Assembly (NCBI GenBank): GCA_965649105.1
Contig: CBFGJP010000043.1
Span: 1-21,979 of the forward strand
Direction of reading: 5' to 3'
Source of the DNA: JAOAFX01 sp965649105
GTDB taxonomy: Bacteria > Hydrothermota > Tepidihabitantia > SM23-42 > JAOAFX01
Length of the DNA: 21,979 nucleotides
The translations under genes and the position numbers were made by a program. Below, in pieces: positions 1 through 7,329 of this stretch. The notes under the pieces were generated by a model. The model saw only the letters and a program-made list of their open reading frames with translations. It did no database searches and was not told where the DNA came from. How positions within the stretch are numbered: the stretch's first letter is position 1; each line of letters begins with the position of its first letter.

Positions 1-159
1 CTTGATATTCAAAAATCGCCACCCTTGACACTTATCGGGATAGGAATTATAATTCTTGCAATTACTGGTGGTTATTTTTTGATTAAAAGACAGGAAATTA
101 ATGAGGAAACTAACAGAAATAAGAATCGAATTGTTGATAAAGATATGAAAGGGGATTAA
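1..159 (+). CDS. C-terminal end of a membrane protein (partial)
   Basis: The window opens inside an ORF in frame 1 that ends at TAA 157-159. The visible 52 residues contain one hydrophobic stretch (about residues 9-27, rich in Ile, Leu and Gly), then a polar tail rich in Lys, Asn and Glu. This suggests a C-terminal membrane anchor with a short cytoplasmic tail. The next gene starts on the very next base, so the two are probably co-transcribed and translationally coupled. The N-terminus lies outside the window and I do not recognise the family. Confidence 0.6.
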   Translation, partial: LDIQKSPPLTLIGIGIIILAITGGYFLIKRQEINEETNRNKNRIVDKDMKGD

Positions 160-1206
160 TTGAAAGAAATCATATTGAAATACATTTTTCCGATAATCAT
201 ATTAACAAGTTCAGTGGTCATCGGTTTTATATGCCAGGTGGTCGTATTCGGCTGGCTAAAGAGTCTGGCGAAAAAGACTAAATGGCGTGGCGACGAGATA
301 ATCATACATGCAATGCAGGGTTGGGTTATTCTATGGTTTTTAATCGCTGGTTTATCCATTGCAATTCCTCGTGTAATTATCGACCCCCAGGCTTTGTTTA
401 TTGTTAGCAAGATATTGCTTGTTATTACAATATTTTCAATAACTGCGGTCATTGCCAATATTGCGGTAGGTTTTGTAGATATATACTCTACAGCAATTAA
501 AGAGGCAATTCCAAGGACAACAATTCTTACCAATATTACAAGAGTATTTGTTTTGCTTATCGGGATACTTATTATCCTTAATGCCTTGGGTATTTCTATT
601 GCCCCGATACTTGCCGGTCTTGGTATTGGTGGTCTTGCAGTTGCACTTGCCCTTCAAGATACACTGAGTAATCTTTTTGCCGGTTTGCAGATAATAGTGT
701 CAAAACAGGTTAAACCAGGTGATTATGTAAAATTAGCAAGCGGTGAAGACGGTTATGTTGAAGATATAACCTGGCGCAATACTACAATCCGCGAATTATC
801 TAACAATCTGATTATCATTCCGAATGCAAAACTTGCCCAGACCATAGTAAAGAATTATCATTTACCAGAGAAGGGGATGGCAGTTCTAATGCAGGTCGGT
901 GTGAGTTATGACAGCGATTTAGAGAAGGTGGAGAAGGTTGTGATTGAGGTTGCGAAAGAAACACTGCGCGAAGTCCCAGGTGGGATAAGAGATTTTGAAC
1001 CATTTATTCGCTATCATACATTCGGAGAATCCGGTATCCAATTCACGGTTATACTACGCGTGGAAGAATTTGCCAGTCAATTCATAATTAAACATGAATT
1101 TGTCAAGAGATTGCATAAACGATTTAAGGACGAAAATATAAAAATTCCATTTCCAATTCGCACTGTGTATCTCGAGAATAAGGAGAGAGAAAATTCTCAC
1201 TCTTGA
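160..1206 (+). CDS. MscS-type small-conductance mechanosensitive channel
   Basis: Predicted 348-residue inner-membrane channel that would release solutes on hypo-osmotic shock. Hydrophobic segments lie at about residues 8-31, 50-70, 80-106 and 122-145. They are followed by the Gly/Ala-rich pore helix typical of MscS (about 148-180, with LAGLGIGGLAVALALQ), then the beta-domain (KPGDYVKL, then EDGYVEDITWRNTTIR) and an alpha/beta C-terminal domain. Five membrane segments make it longer at the N-terminus than E. coli MscS (286 residues, three segments). The start is TTG at 160, directly after the upstream TAA, with a purine-rich AAAGGGG at 148-154 as the likely ribosome site. Family assignment is secure; gating properties cannot be read from the sequence. 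Confidence 0.93.
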   Translation: MKEIILKYIFPIIILTSSVVIGFICQVVVFGWLKSLAKKTKWRGDEIIIHAMQGWVILWFLIAGLSIAIPRVIIDPQALFIVSKILLVITIFSITAVIANIAVGFVDIYSTAIKEAIPRTTILTNITRVFVLLIGILIILNALGISIAPILAGLGIGGLAVALALQDTLSNLFAGLQIIVSKQVKPGDYVKLASGEDGYVEDITWRNTTIRELSNNLIIIPNAKLAQTIVKNYHLPEKGMAVLMQVGVSYDSDLEKVEKVVIEVAKETLREVPGGIRDFEPFIRYHTFGESGIQFTVILRVEEFASQFIIKHEFVKRLHKRFKDENIKIPFPIRTVYLENKERENSHS

Positions 1207-1269
1207 AGGGAGAGGATTGAGGCGATGATGAAAAAGCAGAGCAGGCTTTGGCTGGACTGAAAAATATTG

Positions 1270-1854
1270 ATGAAATGGTCAAATATTTTTTGTTTTTCTT
1301 TGTTGACTTTTGTTGTCTGCTCCCCTGAATCTGATGAAACTATACTTCGGCGTGAATTCTCATTGCCTGCTTCGGCAAAGACAATTTACTGCCGTGTTAA
1401 TCCAAAAGAGCCTGGCTTTTTTGGACGGGAAGGTTTGAGAATAGACATTGTCTTTCAATTTGATGAAAAAGATTTTCAAAAATATCTGGCCAATGCACAG
1501 AATAGTGGTAAGTGGCTTGAGCTACCAATCTCAAAGGATTTTTTGATGAAGATGCTTGGGGTTGAATCTACAAAGCAGGGGATAATAAGGTCTTATAAAG
1601 AGACAGGGAAAGATTTTCCAGAAGAAGGTTCAATATACAATCCAACAATAGAACAATTATACGAAAAAGCAATTAAGTCGCTTGATTTGCCCGAGACAAA
1701 AGGACTGTATCAATGCAAAACCGCGGGTGATGATATTATGCACAAAACAAAAGAAATCAAAATGACTTTAGAAAAAGATTTATATGATTTCATTCTGGCA
1801 ATACTTGATACAGAAAAAAAGCAATTGTTAATAAAGGTTCGGACTAAATATTAA
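1270..1854 (+). CDS. Small exported protein of unknown function
   Basis: About 194 residues. The N-terminus (MKWSNIFCFSLLTFVVCS) looks like a signal peptide with a possible but poor lipobox: Cys follows FVV, where Gly, Ala or Ser is expected before the lipidated Cys. The mature part is soluble, rich in Lys and Glu and probably periplasmic. No family or catalytic motif is recognised. A TTG at 1267 sits directly before ATG 1270; I prefer the ATG. It lies 60 bp after the mscS-type gene and 34 bp before the next gene on the same strand, so an operon with both neighbours is possible. Confidence 0.6.
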   Translation: MKWSNIFCFSLLTFVVCSPESDETILRREFSLPASAKTIYCRVNPKEPGFFGREGLRIDIVFQFDEKDFQKYLANAQNSGKWLELPISKDFLMKMLGVESTKQGIIRSYKETGKDFPEEGSIYNPTIEQLYEKAIKSLDLPETKGLYQCKTAGDDIMHKTKEIKMTLEKDLYDFILAILDTEKKQLLIKVRTKY

Positions 1855-1888
1855 GCAAATTGGTAAATAGATAAAAAAGGAGGAAAAA

Positions 1889-2644
1889 ATGAAATATTTA
1901 CAATTTGCATTATCCTTGTTTTTATTTGTCCCGCCATTATTGGCTAATTATGAATACAGCAGGTTTTCTGCTGAACTGGAAGGTGGGGCGGTCTGGCAGA
2001 GTAGAAATGTGGCGCAGATTCCAAATACATCAGAAGGCACACGATTTTCACTCGTTGAACTCATTGGCAAGGGTCCATTACCTTTTGCCCGCTTGTATGT
2101 TAAGTGGAACATCACATCACGACATAATCTTCACATTCTACTTGCACCTCTATTTTACACAAAAAGTGGAACATTTGAAACTAATGTAGACTTTTGTGGC
2201 AAAACATTTTTGCCGGGAATTCCTACGGATGCTACATATAAATTTAATTCCTATCGTTTAGGCTATAGTTATATGCTGTGTTCAAATCAGAAACGCCATT
2301 GTAAATGCTGGATTGGATTTACAGCAAAAATCAGGGATGCGAAGATACGACTTGAACAGCCGGACAGGGCTGCAGAAAAAACAGACCTGGGATTTGTGCC
2401 TTTACTACATATTGGAATGGAGAAGAAATTTTCTGACAAATGGGGAATCGTTTTTGACCTTGAAGGACTTGCGGGCGGTCCCGGAAGGGCATTTGATGGC
2501 GCATTGAAATTGCGATATTATCCATCTAAATCACTGAATATTGCTACTGGATACAGAACAGTTGAGGGCGGTGCAGATGTGTCAGCAGTCTACAGTTTTG
2601 CCTGGATACATTATGGATTATTGTCAGTTTACTATCAATTTTGA
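1889..2644 (+). CDS. Outer-membrane beta-barrel-like protein
   Basis: Predicted 251-residue secreted protein. A clear signal peptide spans residues 1-19 (MKYLQFALSLFLFVPPLLA, then N). The mature part alternates polar and aromatic residues as expected for amphipathic beta strands, with Gly- and Asn-rich turns. It ends in VYYQF, the C-terminal aromatic residue typical of proteins inserted by the BAM machinery. A strong SD (AAGGAGG, 1877-1883) precedes ATG 1889 by five bases. A central Cys-rich patch (about residues 129-140, with CSNQKRHCKC) is unusual for a barrel protein. The specific family and substrate are not recognised. The gene is followed by an intrinsic terminator at 2684-2705. Confidence 0.7.
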   Translation: MKYLQFALSLFLFVPPLLANYEYSRFSAELEGGAVWQSRNVAQIPNTSEGTRFSLVELIGKGPLPFARLYVKWNITSRHNLHILLAPLFYTKSGTFETNVDFCGKTFLPGIPTDATYKFNSYRLGYSYMLCSNQKRHCKCWIGFTAKIRDAKIRLEQPDRAAEKTDLGFVPLLHIGMEKKFSDKWGIVFDLEGLAGGPGRAFDGALKLRYYPSKSLNIATGYRTVEGGADVSAVYSFAWIHYGLLSVYYQF

Positions 2645-2683
2645 CCTAACTATTAGTATATAAAAAATAGTGGATTTGCAGAT

Positions 2684-2705
2684 TCGTCTTAACAGACGAT
2701 TTTTT
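2684..2705 (+). terminator. Intrinsic terminator after the beta-barrel gene
   Basis: A perfect 6-bp stem (TCGTCT / AGACGA) with a TAAC loop is followed directly by six T residues. It lies 40 bp after the stop at 2644 and only two bases before ATG 2708, so it could also act as an attenuator for the following gene. Confidence 0.7.
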
Positions 2706-2707
2706 AA

Positions 2708-3223
2708 ATGAAGATCTTCCTTAAACCATTGCTTTATTTAGTTCTATTTTCGACGCTACATTTCGGATATGACCTGACCGGCTGGAGTTTTCTTACACCA
2801 TTCTGTGGCATAGATGAATCAATATTCCAGCATTTGAAAATGGCTTTCTGGGCTTATCTACTAACAAACCTAATTGAATTTTTCATAGTAAAACAAAAAA
2901 CAAAAAATACAAGTAGTTTCTGGTATCCGCGATTTCTCTCAGCGGTTTTTGTTCCCTGGATAATATTTCTAATCTGGTATCTGATGCCAGCAATCTTTGG
3001 TAGATTACAATCTAATCTTATTGAAGTATTCTGGGCAATCTCGGTCACCTATATCTCCGGCATTTTTGGAGTCTCCATAGAGCGTAGTATTGAACAGACA
3101 AAAATCTCTAAAACTTTTAGAATTGTCATCATATCTCTACTAATAATCTCAGCATTTCTTTATATCAAGTTCACATATACACTTCCCTGGGTTGATATGT
3201 TTGTTAATCCTGAGGCGATATAG
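2708..3223 (+). CDS. Small multi-spanning membrane protein, DUF6512-like
   Basis: A 171-residue hydrophobic protein with about five predicted membrane segments (residues 5-20, 46-62, 75-96, 105-122, 135-155). The stretch LHFGYDLTGW ... GIDESIFQHLKMAFW near the N-terminus resembles the conserved HF-Y-(E/D)-G ... NESvwEHLK pattern that I recall from the DUF6512 membrane family. That match is from memory and is a moderate call. No function is known to me. No SD is visible because the start codon abuts the terminator T-run. The gene stops six bases before the next start, so it is likely co-transcribed with the transporter. Confidence 0.6.
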   Translation: MKIFLKPLLYLVLFSTLHFGYDLTGWSFLTPFCGIDESIFQHLKMAFWAYLLTNLIEFFIVKQKTKNTSSFWYPRFLSAVFVPWIIFLIWYLMPAIFGRLQSNLIEVFWAISVTYISGIFGVSIERSIEQTKISKTFRIVIISLLIISAFLYIKFTYTLPWVDMFVNPEAI

Positions 3224-3229
3224 TACATA

Positions 3230-3790
3230 GTGTTTCAAGATTTTATCATTCCATTTTTTACAATCGGTCTTGCGGAATTGGGTGATAAGACCCAGATTGC
3301 AATTCTATGCCTTGCTACACAGACAAGACAACATTTGCTTTTGTTCTTTGGTACCCTCGTGGCATTTTTTATTACTGATGGCATCGCAGTTGTTTTAGGA
3401 AATTTTGCTACAAATCTCATACCTGAAAAATATATCAACCTCGCCGGCGGAATAATATTCATTATCTTTGGTATTATTACACTGTTAAATAGAGAGAAAG
3501 AAGAGACGAAATGCGAATTGAAGAATCCGTTTTTGACTGCTTTTGGTGTTGTCTTCGTCTCGGAATTTGGGGATAAAACCCAAATTGCCGCCGGTATATT
3601 TGCTACAAAATATAATCCAGTTTTTGTGCTTGCCGGCGTGCTGTGTGCATTGGCAATTCTATCATTGATGGCAATATTTATTGGAAGGCTTCTCACCGAG
3701 CGTATCAGCCGCAAGATTATTTCATATATTGCCGGTGCGCTATTTATGATTATTGGAATAATCTATGTTTTTGCTACACTGTGGTGGTAG
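3230..3790 (+). CDS. GDT1/TMEM165 (UPF0016) family cation transporter
   Basis: Predicted 186-residue inner-membrane protein with six membrane helices in two homologous halves. Each half carries the family signature E-x-G-D-(K/R)-(T/S): ELGDKT at residues 16-21 and EFGDKT at 112-117. Both are followed by QIA. This duplicated motif defines UPF0016/GDT1, whose characterised members move Mn2+ or Ca2+; in bacteria a manganese exporter role is most often described. A Lys/Glu-rich loop at about 88-99 links the halves. The start is GTG 3230, six bases after the preceding stop. Family call is secure; the metal is inferred from relatives. Nothing visible (such as a yybP-ykoY riboswitch upstream) points to manganese control. 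Confidence 0.93.
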   Translation: MFQDFIIPFFTIGLAELGDKTQIAILCLATQTRQHLLLFFGTLVAFFITDGIAVVLGNFATNLIPEKYINLAGGIIFIIFGIITLLNREKEETKCELKNPFLTAFGVVFVSEFGDKTQIAAGIFATKYNPVFVLAGVLCALAILSLMAIFIGRLLTERISRKIISYIAGALFMIIGIIYVFATLWW

Positions 3791-3854
3791 TGCTTCATAC
3801 CGGATGGTGGGTTGTTCTGCAAAATATCGGGAGTATAGAATTTATTCTCAAAAA

Positions 3855-3882
3855 TTGACATCTTCATCAAAATAGATATAAT
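3855..3882 (+). promoter_or_regulatory. Consensus sigma70-type promoter
   Basis: TTGACA (3855-3860) and TATAAT (3877-3882) are both perfect consensus boxes with a 16-bp spacer, the best promoter in the window. Transcription would start near 3889, just before the GAGGT and ATG of the 53-codon ORF at 3902 and ahead of the gene at 4044. Confidence 0.8.
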
Positions 3883-3901
3883 TTTTTAGATTGAGGTATT
3901 T

Positions 3902-4063
3902 ATGCCTAAAGCAGAATTTAGATTTTATTGTCTTTTTCTTGTTTATCTTGGTTATCAAATTCCGTATTACAACAATCCCCAAAATCTTGCAGTGGGTTTA
4001 GGATATAGATTCAGATGGTTTTTGTATAACGGGAGTGATAATCATGGAACCAGGAACAATTAA
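3902..4063 (+). CDS. Possible 53-residue protein or leader peptide
   Basis: A short ORF directly downstream of the consensus promoter, from ATG 3902 to TAA 4061-4063. GAGGT at 3893-3897 could be its ribosome site, although the spacing is short. It overlaps the start of the next gene (ATG 4044) by 20 bp in another frame, which would permit translational coupling. The segment LAVGLGYRFRWFLY resembles a beta strand at the end of an outer-membrane barrel protein, so a degraded fragment of such a gene is an alternative. No signal peptide is complete enough to call. Evidence that it is translated is only positional. Confidence 0.4.
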   Translation: MPKAEFRFYCLFLVYLGYQIPYYNNPQNLAVGLGYRFRWFLYNGSDNHGTRNN

Positions 4064-4889
4064 GAGGCTGTTGAATCATTACTTTTCTAATCCTAAATTC
4101 TGTAATGAGATTTCAAGGGCATTAAAGGAATTCTTTGGAGACGATGCTCCGAAAATTGAAGATGGACAAATTCAATTTCGCAGTGAAGAAGAGAATAGCC
4201 TTTTTAATGAGTGGTTTGTCTATGATTTCAGATTGAGCAATGGTAAGACCCCACTTGAGGATTTTTATTATCGGAATCCGTATCATTTAAAAATAGATAG
4301 GCTCCAAATCTACAAAGACCTTCAGGAAAATGTCTATAGTTATTTTAAGGTCATAAAGAAAATACTGGGTTCTGGCCTTGTCTTAGAAGATATCATAACC
4401 GGCAGGATTTACGAGGTTAAAGAGTATTCACTCACATTTGAAGTCTTTGAAGGGCAGTCATTTCCTACCCGTGTGGGCAGGGTTGGAGACCATTATGAGA
4501 TTGTGGGTGGGAATATATATGTTAATGCCAATGAAACTCAGCATAAAGACTATGAGACCGGTTTAAAGAAGATAAATAAAATCTTCAAGTTTATGTTAGA
4601 AAAGAGAATATCTAATCCTGAACTCTATCGGCTATATGCCAAAAAGGCGATATGCTATCTGGCACTTGAAAACTTTGAAAAAGGCAAATTTTTTCTCCAA
4701 ATTGCTATTCAATTTAATCCCTACTACAGATTCGCCCAAAGGCAACTTGAAAAAGTTAAGGCATTGGGGTTTGATTGGGAGGTCTATGTGGATGGTCATA
4801 TTGAAAAAGACCCGGCATATCAATACTACCTATTTATTATGCCATTTAAGATAAATTTTGCCCACGAAGTTGATGAAGTTATTGTGTAG
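4044..4889 (+). CDS. Unrecognised protein with TPR-like C-terminus
   Basis: About 281 residues, soluble, with no signal peptide. ATG 4044 is preferred over GTG 4035 because GGGAG (4031-4035) then lies eight bases upstream as an SD. The central region (FNEWFVYDFRLSNGKTPLEDF, then a stretch with VLEDIITGRIYEVKEY) resembles, from memory, a conserved region found beside SEC-C or TPR segments in Firmicutes and Thermotogae proteins. The C-terminal third (about 178-240) is a helical pair with TPR-like spacing (LYAKKAICYLALENFEKGKF, then AIQFNPYYRFAQ). Function unknown. It is driven by the promoter at 3855-3882. A palindromic intergenic element follows at 4901-4924. Confidence 0.65.
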   Translation: MEPGTIKRLLNHYFSNPKFCNEISRALKEFFGDDAPKIEDGQIQFRSEEENSLFNEWFVYDFRLSNGKTPLEDFYYRNPYHLKIDRLQIYKDLQENVYSYFKVIKKILGSGLVLEDIITGRIYEVKEYSLTFEVFEGQSFPTRVGRVGDHYEIVGGNIYVNANETQHKDYETGLKKINKIFKFMLEKRISNPELYRLYAKKAICYLALENFEKGKFFLQIAIQFNPYYRFAQRQLEKVKALGFDWEVYVDGHIEKDPAYQYYLFIMPFKINFAHEVDEVIV

Positions 4890-4900
4890 TAATCAATTTC

Positions 4901-4924
4901 ATAATTGCACAATTGTACAATTAT
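4901..4924. repeat. Inverted repeat with GCACAATTG core (copy 1)
   Basis: Arms ATAATTG (4901-4907) and CAATTAT (4918-4924) enclose CACAATTGTA. The nonamer GCACAATTG (4907-4915) recurs inside the inverted repeats at 13300-13327 and 17864-17901. Confidence 0.5.
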
Positions 4925-5579
4925 AAGATGGATAAACACAAAAGAAAAGGGCAGGGTTTCAGGTTTGGTAATACCGTTTATTATTGATGAACGAAGTAAT
5001 CTCAAGGTTGCGATATTCAGAAGATATGGCCTAAATCGTTTTTCGGTTGACTTAGACTTCTGGCTGACAAAGAAGTTAAATATAAAAGACTTATTCAATT
5101 CCTTGAAGTTGTGTCTTATTGAATCTTATCGTATTTCTTATGCAGCAATTAAATTTTATACCATACTCTTTGAAATAAAATCGGATAAATATCCAAGGGG
5201 TCTAAAAATTGACATTCGCAAGGAAGCTAAAAAAATTAAATTTGAAAAGGCGATTGCCTTCAGCAGATTTTGCAATATTCAAGTGCCAGTAAATGTTGTT
5301 TCTTTAGATGATATGATGTCAGCATAGGTTGATGCCTTCTTAACAAGGAAAGAGATAAGGGATGTTTTTGATATTGAATTTCTCTTGAGGCGTGGAATAA
5401 ATTTGCCTGAGGATAAAAATACTCTGAAGAGACTTTTAAAACAAATTGAAAAGTTATCAAAACTTGATTACACAGTAAAACTTGGCTCAATATTAGAAGA
5501 TGTTGACAGAAAATTCTACATAGAAGAAAACTTCAAATTTCTTAAAACGGCCATCAAGGAAAAACTTACATACAAATGA
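4905..5579 (+). pseudogene. AbiEii-type nucleotidyltransferase relic with internal amber stop
   Basis: One reading frame runs from 4905 to TGA 5577-5579 with a single interruption, TAG 5325-5327. The first part contains AIFRRYGLNRFSVDLDFWL, matching the R-Y-G-L-x-RFSxDLDF core of AbiEii/MenT-like nucleotidyltransferases (toxins of AbiE-type TA modules and relatives). The part after the stop reads VDAFLTRKEIRDVFDIEFLLRRG, matching the family's conserved K-x-x-A-x-x-x-R-x-x-x-RD-x-x-D segment; the amber stands where the family usually has Lys. The N-terminal sequence before AIFRRYG does not show the usual K-G-G-T motif, so that end is also damaged. The codons upstream of about 4960 may not be ancestral. 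No AbiEi-type antitoxin neighbour is seen. Confidence 0.75.
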
Positions 5580-5655
5580 GAAGATTGTCTAATTATAAGA
5601 AAGGCGATAAACCTATTTTTGACAATGAAAAACTCCCTTTTTATCTCATTCTCAA

Positions 5656-5675
5656 ATTCTGGTAATTACCAGAAT
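5656..5675. repeat. Perfect 20-bp palindrome upstream of the HD gene
   Basis: ATTCTGGTAATTACCAGAAT is its own reverse complement. It lies 25 bp before ATG 5701. It could be an operator or a small dispersed stem-loop; it shares ATTC...GAAT ends with palindromes at 16796, 17235 and 19294. Confidence 0.6.
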
Positions 5676-5700
5676 GTAAGATAAATCAACCGGAGGTAGT

Positions 5701-6284
5701 ATGAACTACAGATTAAAAAGGCAGATTGATTTTCTGAAAGGGATTGATATAAAATCAGTTTTCCGCAGAACCTGTCTGTTTGATAATTCGCGACAGGATA
5801 ACGATGCGGAACATTGCTGGTATCTGGCAGTAATGGCTATCGTATTTGCCAAATATTCAAATCAAGCGGTTGATATTTCAAAAGTTATTAAGATGGTTCT
5901 TATTCATGATATTGTGGAGATAGAGACGGGTGATTTGCTTCTATATAAAAGGAATTATAAAAGAAAATCTAAAAAAGAAAGACTTGCAGCAAAAAGGTTT
6001 TTGGCATTCTACCAAGGGAGCAATCTAAATATTTTTATAAATTATGGCAGGAATTTGAAGATAGGAAAACACCAGAGACAAAATTTGCAGCAGCCTTAGA
6101 TAGATTTGATCCAATTATGCAGAATTATTATACAAAAGGATATGCCTGGCAAAGATATAATATAACATACGAGCAGATAATAAAGGTCAATCAGGTAATT
6201 ATACAAAGTGGCTCCCTCAAATTGTGGGAATATGCCCATTCAATTATAAAAGAGTGTTTAAACAAAGGTTTTGTGAAAAAATAA
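5701..6284 (+). pseudogene. HD-domain 5'-nucleotidase-like gene with a one-base frameshift
   Basis: Restoring the frame gives about 194 residues of the HD-domain family that includes YfbR and HDDC2 (metal-dependent 5'-deoxynucleotidases of nucleotide salvage). Metal-binding residues are visible: H38 in NDAEH, H69-D70 in LIHD, and the Asp of AALDRFDP near the C-terminus. The frame breaks in a five-T run at 5998-6002. Adding one T yields AAKRFF then GILPREQSKYFYKLWQEFE and the conserved RKTPETKFAAALDRF, ending at TAA 6282-6284; as written, the protein would stop at 6099 and lose the last catalytic Asp. CCGGAGG (5690-5696) is a good SD before ATG 5701. It lies 31 bp before cutA. A real mutation, homopolymer sequencing error or slippage are all possible. 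Confidence 0.8.
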
Positions 6285-6315
6285 AGCAAGAGCCAATTGA
6301 AAGTGAGGTGTTATT

Positions 6316-6663
6316 ATGAAACAAATAAGTGATTACATCCAAATTTTTACAACCGTTGAAAAAAGAGATGATGCAGAAAAAATTGCAAAAATAGTTATAG
6401 AAAAACGGCTTGCCGGTTGTGTTCAGATTTTGGGACCGATTAAAAGCACCTACTGGTGGAAGGGTAATATTGAGAGTGCAGAGGAATGCCTGTGTATTAT
6501 GAAGAGTAAAAAGAACCTTTATAAAGAAATTGAAATGACAATCAAAGAAAATCATCCCTACGAGACACCGGAGATAGTTGCTGTTCCCATAATTGCTGGT
6601 TATGAAGGTTATCTGAAATGGCTTGATAGTGAGGTAAAGCAGTTGAATGATTACAATGGATAG
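6316..6663 (+). CDS. cutA: CutA1 divalent-cation tolerance protein
   Basis: 115 residues, the normal size of the small trimeric CutA1 family. Characteristic segments are FTTVEKRDDAEKIAK (N-terminal strand-helix), LAGCVQI, the STYWWKGNIE motif, and NHPYETPEIVAVPI near the C-terminus. CutA was named for copper and divalent-metal tolerance; its molecular role is still unclear and it resembles PII-type signalling folds. GAGGTG at 6305-6310 is a good SD before ATG 6316. The end overlaps the start of the uracil-DNA glycosylase gene by 17 bp, so the two are in one operon. Confidence 0.93.
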   Translation: MKQISDYIQIFTTVEKRDDAEKIAKIVIEKRLAGCVQILGPIKSTYWWKGNIESAEECLCIMKSKKNLYKEIEMTIKENHPYETPEIVAVPIIAGYEGYLKWLDSEVKQLNDYNG

Positions 6664-7228
6664 TTTAGATAGAATTTCAGACGAAATAATTTCTTGCCAG
6701 CGCTGTCCATTGCACAGGACAAGGACAAATGCGGTGCCCGGCGAAGGTAATCCTTCGGCAAAAATAATGTTAATCGGCGAGGCACCCGGGGCAAATGAGG
6801 ATAAAACCAGCAGGCCATTCTGTGGCGATGCAGGAAAAATTCTTGATGAACTTTTGATACTTATTGGAGTCAAGCGCAAGGACATCTTTATTGGCAATAT
6901 CTTAAAATGCAGACCACCAAATAACCGCGATCCTAAACCGGATGAGATTAAAGCCTGCGCACCATATTTAGAAAGGCAAATAGCGATTATCAAGCCAGAA
7001 ATAATCTGCACACTCGGAAATTACGCCACCGCATTTATTCTTGAGAAATTCGGATTGAAAGATAAAATTCAGGGAATAAGCCGGCTTCATGGAAAATTCT
7101 TTGATGCAGATAGTCCATACGGGAAGATTAAAATAAGTCCAATGTATCATCCGGCGGTTGTAGTCTATAATATCAATATGAAAAAAGTTTTGGAGAATGA
7201 TTTTAAGGTGTTGTGCAGATTCATATAG
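6647..7228 (+). CDS. Family 4 uracil-DNA glycosylase (4Fe-4S)
   Basis: 193 residues. It removes uracil from DNA arising by cytosine deamination, starting base-excision repair in the cytoplasm. Family 4 hallmarks are all visible: GEAPGANED at residues 44-52 (catalytic motif 1), HPAVVVY with H168 (motif 2), and four cysteines for the iron-sulfur cluster at C17, C20 (CQRC), C88 (KCRPP) and C104. The family is typical of thermophiles and many anaerobes. ATG 6647 overlaps cutA by 17 bp; an alternative ATG lies at 6656. GAGG at 6631-6634 is a rather distant SD, so coupling with cutA translation is likely. Confidence 0.95.
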   Translation: MITMDSLDRISDEIISCQRCPLHRTRTNAVPGEGNPSAKIMLIGEAPGANEDKTSRPFCGDAGKILDELLILIGVKRKDIFIGNILKCRPPNNRDPKPDEIKACAPYLERQIAIIKPEIICTLGNYATAFILEKFGLKDKIQGISRLHGKFFDADSPYGKIKISPMYHPAVVVYNINMKKVLENDFKVLCRFI

Positions 7229-7295
7229 AGTAACTGAGAGAGAGTGTTATACAGTTTAAGTTTTATTTGTTCCCGAGGGATTTCTCCTTTGTATC

Positions 7296-7323
7296 TTGTA
7301 TTTGATTATCTATTGAGTATAAT
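7296..7323 (+). promoter_or_regulatory. Promoter of uvsE, probably leaderless
   Basis: TTGTAT (7296-7301), a 16-bp spacer and TATAAT (7318-7323). Only six bases separate the -10 box from ATG 7330, so transcription would begin on or beside the A of the start codon. No SD is present. Confidence 0.65.
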
Positions 7324-7329
7324 TGCGAG

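Noticed and set aside
1225..1260. 11-codon ORF (ATGATG...) between the channel gene and gene 1270
   Set aside because: Too short, no conservation can be judged, and no clear function; it is probably a chance frame.
3235..3714. Long ORF on the - strand opposite the GDT1-type transporter
   Set aside because: It is the complement of a gene with a clear duplicated family signature, and it has no recognisable motif of its own.
5619..5646. Promoter TTGACA-N16-TTATCT before the HD gene
   Set aside because: The -35 is perfect but the -10 matches poorly; too weak to list as a feature.
6244..7011. 255-codon - strand ORF opposite cutA and the glycosylase
   Set aside because: Both + strand genes are well-supported families; the - strand frame is a shadow without an SD or motif.
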